Positions 32,801-43,198 of a stretch of DNA of 64,000 bases are shown piece after piece. This DNA is from Pseudovirgaria hyperparasitica (Eukaryota > Ascomycota > Dothideomycetes > Acrospermales > Acrospermaceae), in contig NW_022985561.1 in NCBI RefSeq assembly GCF_010093815.1, positions 934,045 to 998,044 of the forward strand, in the 5' to 3' direction. A program made the position numbers and the translations under genes. The first letter of the stretch is position 1, and each line of letters opens with the position of its first letter. The notes beneath the pieces are model-generated. The model saw nothing but the letters and a program-made list of their open reading frames with translations, did no database searches and had not been told where the DNA came from.

Positions 32801-33474
32801 TTTACACCCAAAACACACTAGACGACAGCCCAGACTACTCCAGCAAGCCAGTTCTTGTCATTGAGACTGCTCCATCAATCCCTTCCTGTCGGATTCGAGT
32901 ATTCGAGTCTGTGCGTTCACTCCCTGTGAACGAACATGTGAGCATTGTGCTCCTCTTACACGCCAAATTCCACTTTTCCGCTTCTCCACATCCCTCTCCA
33001 CTCTCCACTCTCCACCGTTTCCACCTTTCCAAATTCCACCTGTCCACCTGTCCAGCTGGTGCGTGAGCGTCTCTGGTGTGCCGCAAAAAAATAACACACG
33101 GTCTGCGCCAATGGCGCGAATCATGTTGCGTGACAGACTCCCGGAGTGAGTACCTGCCCCGTGCGCTCAGCCTGAGGGTAGCTCCCCATGCAAATCTATT
33201 CACTGACGCTCAGTCTAGCTGATGAGGTCTGATATCGGCGCATCCGCAGCGTAACATCCTCGTCTGTGCCGTCCTATCGTCGCCTCCTCACCCTGGTCCA
33301 TCTTTTGTTTATAGTCTCCTCCGCGCCCTCGATTCCTCATTTCCGTTCTTCTCACGATAGACTGCATCTTCCTAGGATTATACCTTTTCCCTTCAGCCTC
33401 ACCGACCTCCTCAGGCTGCGAGCGTCCTCCACCTCCAACCCTCTCCTAGCAGTACCCTCATATTTCTATTCATC
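26850..33474. other. 6.6-kb tract without a confident gene
   Basis: Base composition is ordinary, so this is not an AT-rich repeat block. Short minus-strand frames with helix-like hydrophobic runs occur near 31210-31160 (HHYSIFLFTLVFIVLC), 29390-29240 (RSILLLLSN), 28700-28600 (NHAVIFSILAAVAYSPILLY) and 28290-28210 (YIATTVVAVSAIHVLM). I could not join them into a gene; they may be a decayed membrane-protein gene or chance. The last kilobase is the leader and promoter of the hexose transporter, with GACTCCA heptamers and a pyrimidine-rich stretch at about 33266-33470. Confidence 0.35.
32501..32560. repeat. 7-bp tandem repeat (GACTCCA) upstream of the hexose transporter
   Basis: Four perfect head-to-tail GACTCCA copies, plus one separated copy and flanking TTCCGACTCCA variants, about 0.9 kb before the start codon. 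Same unit and same orientation relative to the window as the array at 14608-14656. Confidence 0.88.
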
Positions 33475-35165
33475 ATGCCGGGCGGTGCTGTCCTTCATGC
33501 CACCACCGACGTGTCGCGCGTTGAGGCGCCCGTCACCGTCAAAGCCTACCTCATGTGCGCCTTTGCATCTTTCGGAGGTATCTACTTCGGTTATGATACT
33601 GGTTACATGTCTGGTGTCCTAGGCATGAACTACTTCATCACTCAATACACTGGGCTCGAGCCTCCACCACCCGGTGCCACAAAGGAAGAGAGTGCCTACT
33701 TCACTATCCCTGCATGGGAGAAGTCGCTAATCACCTCTATCCTATCTCTCGGAACTTTCTTCGGTGCCATCATTGCTGGTGACTTGGCTGACTTTATTGG
33801 TCGTCGAACCACCATCATTGTCGGCTGCGGCATCTTCCTCATCGGTTGCATTCTTCAAACTGCCTCAAGTGGTCTTGGTCTCATGATTCCCGGTCGTATT
33901 ATCGCTGGTCTCGGAATTGGTTTTATATCCTCGATTATCATCCTGTACATGTCCGAAATTGCGCCCCGCAAGGTTCGTGGTGCTCTCGTGTCTGGCTACC
34001 AATTCGCCATCACCATTGGTATCTTGCTGTCCAACTGCGTCACCTACGCTACCAAGGATCGCGATGATACTGGCTCCTACCGCATTCCCATTGCCATCCA
34101 GTTCCTCTGGGCCATCATCCTTGCTGTTGGTCTCTTCGTCCTGCCAGAGTCTCCTCGTTACCACGTCAAGCGCGGCAACATCCAGAAGGCTGGCGAGACT
34201 CTCGCCCGTCTCCGCGGTCAGCCGCGTGACTCACAATATGTGGAAGAGGAGCTTGCTGAAATTGTTGCCAACCACGAATACGAGCTCCAGGTCGTTCCTC
34301 AGGGTACTTACATGTCCTCGTGGCTCAACTGCTTCAAGGGATCAATCTCCCACGGTCACTCCAACCTTCGCCGTTCGATTCTCGGTATCAGTCTCCAGAT
34401 GATGCAGCAGTGGACCGGTATCAATTTCATCTTCTACTTCGGCACCACCTTTTTCCAAACGCTCGGCACGATCAGCAACCCGTTCTTGATCTCCCTCATC
34501 ACTACCCTCGTCAATGTCTTGTCCACTCCTATCTCGTTCTACATTGTTGAGCGCTTGGGACGTCGTACTATCCTCATCTACGGTGCCGCCGGTATGGTCG
34601 TCTGTCAATTCATCATCGCTATTGCCGGCACCGTTGACGGTGAGAACCCGAATACCGTCAAGGCCATGATTGCGTTCATCTGTATCTACATCTTCTTCTT
34701 CGCTACTACCTGGGGACCCGCTGCCTGGGTCGTCATTGGCGAGATCTTCCCTCTCCCTATCCGCTCCCGCGCCGTCGGTCTCTCAACTGCCAGCAACTGG
34801 CTCTGGAACTGCGTAAGTTGCACACTCTTCGACAGCACTTAAGGTTGAAGCTGACAAAATCTTAGATCATCGCCGTCATCACCCCCTACATGGTCGGTGC
34901 CGACGAGGCCAACCTCGGACCCAAGGTATTCTTCGTCTGGGGCTCTCTCTGCTCTCTCTGCTTCATCTACGCCTACTTCCTCGTTCCCGAGACCAAGGGC
35001 CTTACCCTTGAGCAGGTCGACCGCATGCTCGAGGAGACTACTCCTCGCACCTCTGCCAAATGGGTACCACACAGCACCTTCGCCGCCGACATGGGCCTCA
35101 CCGAGAAGGGTACCCTTACCGAGGCGATTGTTGAGGATGTCGAGCGCAAGGGTTCTGTCCACTAA
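33475..35165 (+). CDS. MFS hexose transporter (high-affinity glucose transporter type)
   Basis: Plasma-membrane sugar porter of the HXT/RGT2/monosaccharide-transporter class. Two exons: 33475-34812 and 34866-35165 (446 and 100 codons, phase 0), giving 545 aa. Twelve helices with all family marks: FGYDTGYMSGVLGM in helix 1, DFIGRRTTIIVG, PGRIIAGLGIGFIS, PESPRYHVKRG, QQWTGINFIFYFGTTFF in helix 7, ERLGRRTILIYG, GPAAWVVIGEIFPLPIRSRA, ASNWLWNC and VPETKGLTLEQVDRM. QQWTGINFIFY and the NWLWNC segment resemble proven glucose transporters, so glucose or a related hexose is likely. Codon use is strongly biased toward C-ending codons, as in highly expressed fungal genes. The leader is pyrimidine-rich, also typical of strong fungal promoters. 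Confidence 0.93.
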
Positions 35166-36365
35166 GAGCGCCGCTTGTATACTACATGAAAGGGAGCTGT
35201 GGATAATGAAGATGCTTGGATAGGGTGGGAGTGGAAATGATTACGATGATACCATATTTGTTTACGAGGTCAACGCTTTGCATGAGATAGTCATGAATGA
35301 AGCTATGCCCCATACCAATCGCTGCTTCCATGGTTGCTGTCGTGATATTCCTCGCGCTTCGATATTCTGTCTGCGCTGTGATTGTATGCGACGTCTCGCT
35401 ATCCCGCAAATAGTCCCGTCACTCGCACTTCGCGACGCTCTCCTCCCACCACGCGCGAGGTTACCATAATACGAGGGACCCGATCCTAGCGCATGGCGCT
35501 ATTCTCCACACTTCCTTCGCGTGCCGTGTGACACTCGCCATCCACTACCGACCCAAAAACGCGCTTGACTCGCGTGCGGCGCGCCCGCAACGAACGCTAC
35601 CACTAATTACCACTATCCTACCCCAGCCCAATTAGCTACAGTAGCTAGCTACCCCACCAAACGGCACCTAGCGTATTAGCCAGACAATTAGACAGACAGC
35701 TACAGCTGTTAGTTAGTTAATCAGCCCCGGAGCCCCCCCAGCCCCAGCCCGGCACTTCCAGCTGACTAGAACGGATCCAGCCTAGCGCACCGTAACCGAG
35801 CCGGCGGTTTCGCTGTTTTTCTCGCTAAAGAAGGTGGGTGGATGGGGGAGTGATGGGTTGGTTGATTAGGTGTTTTTGGTGGTGATGGGTGGTGGTGGTG
35901 GTGGTGTGTTCTGGGGAGCTTTCCCTGCATTTTTCTATTTATTGGGTGGGTGGGTGGATGGCGTGCATGGATGGGCTTGGCTGGGTTTGGGCTTGGTTGG
36001 ATTGGGGTTAGGGGCTTTGCGGTGTTTGCGGGGGAGGGAGGCTAGGGTTTCTGAGGGATATGTGCTATGGGTCTGGATTGATGGGGTGTGGTGTGGGTGG
36101 TGCTAGAGTGGGATTGTGTTTGTGTTTGGGATGCGGCTGGAGGGGATGGTTGATGGTGGAACAAGGCATACAAAAGCGTCGAGGCGTAATATCCCGGATT
36201 TATGTTCGTTTGCCGCTGACTTGGAGCTCATGCAGTCGTATAGAGCTATGTCTACTAAGCACACAGCTATCATGATGTTCTCTCACCGAACCGTTGGTTA
36301 TATTGCTTGAAGAGTGTATGCCTTCATACGGTTATGGTGGCGCCTCCACATACCCCCCCCCCCCC
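35166..36365. other. Intergenic space, partly G-rich, ending at an assembly gap
   Basis: 1.2 kb. It contains TAGC/GCTA-rich short palindromic sequence at about 35630-35720, GGTGGT and GGGTGGGTGG tracts near 35880-36000, and ends in a C run at the gap. No coding exon was recognised. Confidence 0.45.
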
Positions 36366-36375
36366 NNNNNNNNNN
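36366..36375. other. 10-base assembly gap between a poly-C and a poly-A run
   Basis: Ten N, with 13 or more C on the left and about 26 A on the right. Composition changes abruptly here, from G-rich on the left to AT-rich on the right. The true distance, and even the join itself, are uncertain. Confidence 0.9.
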
Positions 36376-36401
36376 AAAAAAAAAAAAAAAAAAAAAAAAA
36401 A

Positions 36402-38970
36402 CAGACCACTGGTCCGTAGTAGGCTTCATAAGCAGTCTAACGCATCTATAGTACCCTTCCATGAACGGATCGCGAAGTGGTCAAGGTATGTACTCATAGG
36501 ATATGAGAAGTCTATCTGTGTTTGGATATCTTCTTATACCCGGTACACAACTATAATGCAGAATTTTTTTTTCGAGGGAAGGGTTGAGGCATATGTAGGA
36601 CGAGGTATACGGATGGTAGTTCATACACAGTATCTAAAGGTCGAGTTTGAGGGGATAGGTATGGGTATACTCCTCTCTCGGCTTGACAGATTCTTGCAGT
36701 TATACATAGTTGTATAATGTATCTGCAAACATTGAGATTGCGCATGGTTTGGAAGCATGACTTTTATTTCTTTTCTTCGGCGTCTGATTCTTTAGAGGTT
36801 TAGTGTTTTTAGATAGTGCTCTCAAAGACTAAAGTAATAATAGTAGAATATATAAGAATCTTTCGACTGATAGTAGGTCTGATATACTGTTCAAAGATTC
36901 TAGAGGTGAAGTCTAAGCGGGATGTTTCTTGCCCGATAAGCGTCGAAGACACTAGAGACAGTCCAGGAGTATTGAAGGAATTGTAATATGTAATATAGTA
37001 GTAAAAATGTATAGGTGATGTTTAATACCCTGAATAATACCTAGGCCGTATACAAGACAAGTATTATTACATGTATGTCTTTATAAGATACAGTCTAGGG
37101 GATTTTATAGTATCGTGGAAAGCTATAATACTAAGAGTCTTGTAGACAGCTTATATTGGTTTTCTTATAGATATTTATGTTTAAATATACCTGAGATTTT
37201 CATAATTCGATAGAAGTAATATATATCTATCGGTCTAGGAGGGAATAATTGAAAGAACATTATTAATATCGTAGTCTTTGTAGTTGAGAAAGCGATGATA
37301 AGTAAAGTAGATACTTAATAATTATACTATATATACTATCTTTAGTATTCTTTACTTTACGTAAGTAGTAAAGAACTACTATGATAGGCCTTGAGAGCAT
37401 AGGTACGACATCTATTATATCTAAGTAATTAGATGCCTATACTCAACGCTAGGGGCTTTGGATAGGTCTATGCTATATACTCTCGGTGTGTCTACGCGAA
37501 ACGGGTAGGATTTTCAGCCGTCTAGAAAGGGGTCGTTCATAAGATTCTATAGCTACTTAGCATTGATAAAGTAGTCTCTCTCTATGAGCTCGTTGGAACT
37601 ATAGAGAAAGCCTTAGGCTAATTAAAAGCTAAGAGTCTTATAGCTAACTCTCTAGTATTTAAGATACTTAATTATGTAAAGCTAGAAGAGACTATTTATA
37701 TCTTATGTTAGAGGAACACTACTTCTTTAAGCTATAAGATAGAAATGCGAGATTTAGCTCTTGATAGAGCTTAGCTATATAAAAGTATATACCGTGTCAT
37801 TCTATCTAAGAATATCAAGTCTATGGTAATTGCATAGAAGTATATACCGTGTTATTCCATTTCAGAACACTAAGCCCATGGCAATTTCATAGAAGTAATT
37901 GAATTCCTCTGCGTGTATGTAGCAACTTGAATCCATATGTGTTTACGTTTAAAACTCTCACAAGGAGATTGGTAACTCGACCGGACTTCTACAATCACGC
38001 ACATTCATACTAATTTACTGGAACCGAGTCATATAACATACGCTCAAGTTTGTATATCTGGCCACTAAGAATTTAAGGTCAGCATCATGAAAGAAGGACT
38101 GTCGATAGTGTGCGGGTAGTGAAATGTGCCCTTTAAAGTGGTTCTATCTACAACAGATTATCATACGTATCTACACTGAACATTCTCAAGGAAATAGACG
38201 AATTTATGTACTAGAGGTTTGGATTATGAACTAAGCAGGGAAATTTTGCACCCAAGAGGCTCGTTATAGTAGGTGTTTCTAGTACGTGTTAGAAACAGGT
38301 CAGCGATATAAAGAACATCTCCCCTCAGTCCATTCTAAAGAAGATTTTCACTGGAAGTTGTACGCCTTATTCATTGCGTTAGAAGACAGAATTCGGAGAT
38401 GGCCAGGAGAAGAGAGCAAAGTACTCAAGGATGTTCTGGAGCGTTTCCATGATATCCAAGTCGTCGAAGTTGAGTATGGAAGACGCAAATGAGCTAGATG
38501 ACACGTTGAGGTTTCTGCTCGTTATCGGAGCACGCTCCTCACATCCATCAGGTCAATTAATGCGCAGTATAAGGGATAGCATACGTGTTAGAGCAATCAT
38601 AGATACCGTACATGGAAATAATGCTTAAGATAACGAAGAGTGTCGACATCACCTATAATCATAAGGTGTATTCGTTGGCCCTTGATTTACTATATTGCTT
38701 TTGATTGTCTTACTAGAATGCTATCTATATCGCCTTAAGTCTACTATCAGGTTTTCCTCACTCTTATAGTAATGTCTAATTTCGTTCCCGATTCGAACAT
38801 TATTCCATGTTTTCCCCCTTCGTTCCACATTGCTACTGCAATTCTTAGGCGCCATTGTAATGTCCAATGTGCAATGACATGAAACAGCCAAAAAGGCCTA
38901 GCACTTAGCTCTGCGCGTCAACACTGCACCACGATATATTATCATTATAATATTCGTTATCTATCAACTA
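36402..38970. mobile_element. AT-rich, RIP-like degenerate repeat block
   Basis: About 2.6 kb, very rich in TA dinucleotides (TATAGTA, CTTATAG, TAGTATTTAAG and similar), with stops in every frame. This is the appearance of transposon DNA mutated by repeat-induced point mutation in Pezizomycotina. No transposase or reverse-transcriptase motif survives that I can read, so the element type is unknown. A less degraded open stretch at 38286-38492 encodes HSKEDFHWKLYALFIALEDR and may be a gene fragment at the edge. The sequence from about 37900 to 38970 is less extreme. Confidence 0.6.
37783..37896. repeat. 55-bp tandem duplication with C-to-T skewed divergence
   Basis: Two adjacent copies begin AAGTATATACCGTGT and end CATAGAAGT. 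They are offset by 55 bp and differ mainly by C/T transitions, with T mostly in the left copy (AAGTCTATGGT against AAGCCCATGGC). Confidence 0.75.
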
Positions 38971-39043
38971 GAGAACAATCAAGAACAATCCTTCCCGCAA
39001 GATTCTCAAAAACTCTGACCGCATCTCCTACCATGACAAGACT

Positions 39044-40423
39044 TCACGACCTCTCCGGCCCCTGCCCCTTATCCACATTCGACGGCAACGGCGGACTCGT
39101 CGGCACATCTACGCTACCATCCATTTCATGCACCCTCGTCGGAGCCTCCTTGTGATCTTCCACCTGCACCGAATACCTAAACCCCAAGAGTTAGCCACGC
39201 CACAAACCACAATTCGCAAACGCATCACATATCAGGCATATCGCACGTACCTATCCCCGCCATTCCCCACGTTCTCCACAAACATCCCGCTCTGGAACGT
39301 ATCCCGATACACCGGCTGCGGACTCTCCATCTCGCCACCAAACACCGCCTGTTGCGGAGTCTTCGGATACTGCGGCAGCGGTGGCGACATCGTATGCATA
39401 CTTCTCTGTGCGTCCAGCGGCGCATACATCGGACCCCCACCATGCTGATACATATCCGTTGTCGCGAAACCCGGCGACGGCATCCCGTCGTACGGTGCTG
39501 GCGCGGCACCACCAGCACCACCACCGCCATAATGAGACATCGGGGGTGCTGCAGCTGTGTCGCCGCGCTTATGCGCGAACCTGTAGCCCTTGGAGCGGCC
39601 CATGTAGAAGAAGAGGGCGGCGGCGAGAAGCAGAACTGCGACGGCGCCGATGACGATGCCGGCGATGGCACCGCCGCTGAGGCCGTGTGAGTGGTTGGTA
39701 GTGCCGCCGTTGGTGCTACCTGTGGGTGCGTTCGTGGGCGCGTCGGTCAGGGAGGCGAGGGTGGACGAGGCCTCGGCGGGGAAGGGCTCGCCGGGCTGCA
39801 TGACGAACTGGGCTTCGCCGGCGAGTTGCTTCTGGCGCTGGAGGGATACGGAGGAGTTTGGGTTTATGACGCCGACCATGGTCCATTTGTCGCAGGAGTC
39901 GGGGGCGGAGCAGTAGAAGAAGATTGGTTGGGTGTCGTTTATGAGGATGGACCATTTTGGAGGCTGGATGCTTTCGTTAGTGTTTTTGGTATAGTGGTCG
40001 AGATTGTGAATCAGTTGTTCCTGGAGGGAGAAAGGGGGTGGGTGTTGAGGAATGGGAACATACGTCTTCTAAGATAACATCCACCTCTTTGAATCCGGAG
40101 AAGAATCCGACTTTGCTGCGTCCGGTCATTTCGTATGGAATACATGGATACTCGTACTCGGCGCGAACGACGGAGTGATTTGTGGGCCCGAAGCGGAATT
40201 CGACGGTATCGCCGGCGGAGACTTGAACGACATCTGGTTTGAACGAGTGGTCGCCGTTTCCGACGCTAACAGTTGAGGTGATTGGAGTCCGCGATGAGCT
40301 TGCTCCGGATCTGGTGAGAGAGGGAGCAGATGTTATCGACGGCGTAGATCTCTGGGAGTAGGTTGGGTGAGTGAGGAGAAGTGTGGTCAGGGCGATGAAC
40401 GTTGAGCGTATGAAGCGGACCAT
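39044..40423 (-). CDS. Cupredoxin-fold, single-pass membrane protein (fungal extracellular serine-rich type)
   Basis: Predicted type I surface protein. Three exons on the minus strand: 40064-40423, 39251-39963 and 39044-39176, giving 401 aa. A signal peptide (MVRFIRSTFIALTTLLLTHP) precedes a Ser/Thr stretch. The cupredoxin domain is at about residues 50-165: GDHSFKPDVVQVSAGDTVEF, TNHSVV with the first His ligand, and PIFFYCSAPDSCDKWTMVGV. The second His usually found after the Cys is absent, so copper binding is doubtful. A Thr/Asn/Gly-rich stalk leads to a transmembrane helix at about 217-240 (SGGAIAGIVIGAVAVLLLAA). A Gly/Pro-rich cytosolic tail ends KGQGPERS. Both introns were placed using CTAAC branch sites. 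Intron 1 (40063-39964) was extended past a nearer AG because that gives the family join ILED-PPKWSILIND. Confidence 0.8.
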
Positions 40424-42556
40424 GTTGCACCGATCTGTATATCAATACTGGTGCCGAAGATGTTTCATGCACCACGTTATCGAATGAAACAAGTGAAGGT
40501 ACTGAGCCAGTCCCCCTAGAAGCAAAAGAATTGGAATCATTAATGCGGGATAAGGGTGCATCAAATACCAGCGACGCCCCCTACTAAGCCCCAAAAACAA
40601 CAGACTTGGAATAATCAATGCGGGAGAACAAGGGCCCCAACCAATTTCCACGCCCACAGCCCATTCCAACATCCCACCTCGCCGTATTTCACACCGGCAT
40701 CTGACCCAGGGCCTGTTGTCGAGTCCAGTTCGTCTAATCGCCGGCTATTATGATCCCTACCTTGGGAAGTCGACCCTTGCGTCCAGCTGTATCTGGGGGG
40801 CGAAGTGCGTGTTTAGCAACATTGTGATTTGATGAATGATTAGTACTGGGCGCACAGACAGCGATGCTGGGTGCACGGCTGAGGTCAGAGCAAAGAATAG
40901 GTTTTCTAGCGTAGATGTGATCTCGTAATGCTGACTGACAGCAAGAATGATACACTTGAGATGTGGGTGGAGTGGTGATGTCGTGTGACGATGCTGGAAC
41001 GAGATAGTTCCATTCCGCTATTGCACGATAATAGCTGCAAACGTTGTCTGCCCTGGGATGTTGACTTCTCTACCCATTCGCCAGTATGCTCTCTTAAGCT
41101 AGACAGACTGTATAAGAGAGATGGCTGAGCCAGGATCAAAGAAGTGCAATCTCAATCCACGCCTCAAAATGATTGCCAAGACGGTACAATCATAATCCGA
41201 TTGGTCAGATTGATTATGTTAGATTGAATAAAGTGGAGTATACACCTAAGTATAGCCGGGGGCCTTACTGTATATTCAGGTATCATTTCGGCCTCAGCCC
41301 TTTATATTGAAGCCTAAGGCTAGACTTTTAGCCTTAGGCAGAAATGATACCTGAACATACCCTAAAGTAAGGCGCCAGCTATGCTTAGGTGTATACCCCA
41401 CTATATATATTCTACCATAATCAATCTTGATCCCTTGGCATAGATTTTAACCTCAATCTGTACTTTTAGGGTGACTAATCATACAATCCATCCTAACCTG
41501 GGACCTTGGATGGTATCCAATTGTATATGCTCACGTCTGAGCATGAATATGCGAGAAGTCATCCGTGCTTTTCGTTGCCGAAAGTAAGAATTGCTCAGGA
41601 TACACGTGACGGGGACAAAATGTCCTCACACAATGGCCATTTCTGCTTTGAGACGTGAGTTACGCCGAGGTCCAGTAACGTGAGCTGTTAGTAAGCAACC
41701 TGAGCTGTGGCTGTGTGAGAAATCACTACTACTAGCGGGTCGCATTGTACTGTGGTGCAGGGTCTAATGGTCTAATCATGCTCAGCGGAAGAAGAAACAC
41801 CGGGGTGTGGTTCCGTCAAGCGCCTCTCTGCTGCCTGAACTGCGACGTGAGCGGCGCATGATGCTCAACGAGCACGGTATAGACAGCTAGTGGCAGAGGG
41901 CCTTTAGAGCTTGATCTGATGGTGGAACGACTGCGTCTTCTGCGTAAGCTGAATGGATACAAGACTCCTGGTACCACTGTGATGATGGCTCATTGTTTGG
42001 CACTAAAACAGGGTTACTCATCCGTACCAGCACGTCCAGGCGCTCGATGAGACTGAAGACTGCATTCGCGTGGCATAGTCACTACCTGGATCATGCGAGC
42101 ACGCTGTGATGTCGGCGGCCACCTCTTTCGTATCGCCTTTAACTGGTCGGATGGTCAGGTGCTGGAGTTTGATTAGCCTGGTTGAGGGGCAATTCTCTTT
42201 GTTGGAGCACAGGCGATATCCTAGGAGGTTCTGTCGCCGATGCGAGAGTAAGATGATGAGGGAGAACAAGATAATCAGGGAGGGCGGAGTAGTCTGAAGA
42301 ACGGAAGTCTGGCACCCAATCGTAGCACATTGACAACCCCGGGAATGCCAGATAAGGAGATCATAAGTGTTGATAACCATATATGCATGGGATGGTCTTC
42401 GCGACCCGCTTCTCGATCAACGACGCTTCTCCAACGCATCTCATCTCTCCTGTATCGCCCAAAAGCTCTTCACACTTTCCCGTATACCCTCACATCCTCT
42501 TCTCTGTACACACTCTCTTGCCCGCACGCGCATATCCTCTCATCCCTCATTTCGAC
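40424..42556. other. Intergenic tract containing a foldback element
   Basis: 2.1 kb. It begins with the promoter of the cupredoxin gene, includes two similar lines about 60 bp apart near 40510-40625 (CCCC..AAAACAACAGACTTGGAATNATNAATGCGGG and a relative), and holds the MITE-like element at 41208-41426. No coding exon was recognised in the rest. Confidence 0.4.
41208..41426. mobile_element. MITE-like foldback element (about 219 bp)
   Basis: The left end (from GATTGATTATG) and the reverse complement of the right end (also GATTGATTATG) match over about 85-90 bp with scattered mismatches. Shared blocks are GTATACACCTAAG, GGCCTTACT / GCGCCTTACT and TTCAGGTATCATTTC. The short centre has its own hairpin, CCTAAGGCT / AGCCTTAGG. 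There is no coding capacity. I could not settle the target-site duplication, so the superfamily is open. Non-autonomous DNA elements of this shape are common in fungi. Confidence 0.8.
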
Positions 42557-43145
42557 ATGACCCTCCTCATCGAATACGAAACTCCCGTCGACTACGATCC
42601 TTCTCTCAGGCGCACCCAACGGTCCTTGAAGCCACATCGCCCGAAGCTCACATTAGCTTCAGACTCGTGGCAAAGCCCGACAATTATGACAGATTATCCG
42701 CATTCCAAATATCCGAATTTTTCAAACAGCATGACCCTACCACAAAGGACGGATTTGTAATCGCGTGGCCGCCGATATTTTGCAGAGTCCCGTCTCTCCT
42801 ACTTCAATCCAAGGCGCCACAAGCTATACCGTAGCAGCCGACTCTGAGCAGGTACTCAAGGTGATCCAGTTCCGGTTCCCGAAGCTGAATATCGAACTAG
42901 TGGAACACGCAAGACAGTCTTATAAAGATTTCGTACCTGATTACGAGTACGAAGGCATGTTCGGAAATGTCCACATGTATAGGTGGAATCTCGTCCCTGG
43001 ACCTGCTTTCTGTCGAGTTCGGCATCAGTCCGCCCTTGTTAGCTACTCGCTGATCAGAAAAATAGATTTTCTGCTTCAGCATGGATCAACAAACCAGCAC
43101 TTAAACAACCTTCTGGCCTATTTGAAGACTACCCTCGCGTGCTAG
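42557..43145 (+). pseudogene. Relic of an APH-family phosphotransferase N-lobe, frameshifted
   Basis: Three successive plus-strand frames each carry protein-like sequence: MTLLIEYETPVDYDPSL from 42557, then SPEAHISFRLVAKPDNYDRL to about 42770, then GATSYTVAADSEQVLKVIQF to the stop at 43145. The last segment, with LVEHARQSYKDFVPDYEYEG and VHMYRWNLVPGPAFCRVRHQ, resembles the N-lobe of fungal aminoglycoside-phosphotransferase-like proteins (the Y.Y/M....PG pattern). No plausible GT-AG introns join the frames, so frameshifts are the simpler reading. The catalytic half (HxDxxxxN) is absent downstream, where the intact APH gene begins on the other strand. Both assignment and decay are moderate-confidence inferences. 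Confidence 0.5.
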
Positions 43146-43198
43146 ATCAGATTTCTGATGCAGAGGAATTAGATCGTGCAGGAAAGCGTGGCCGTCGA

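Noticed and set aside
43101-43145. Possibility that the 42557-43145 frames are exons of one intact gene
   Set aside because: No GT...AG pairs with branch sites join the three frames without losing conserved-looking sequence; frameshifts are simpler. Kept as a pseudogene with moderate confidence.
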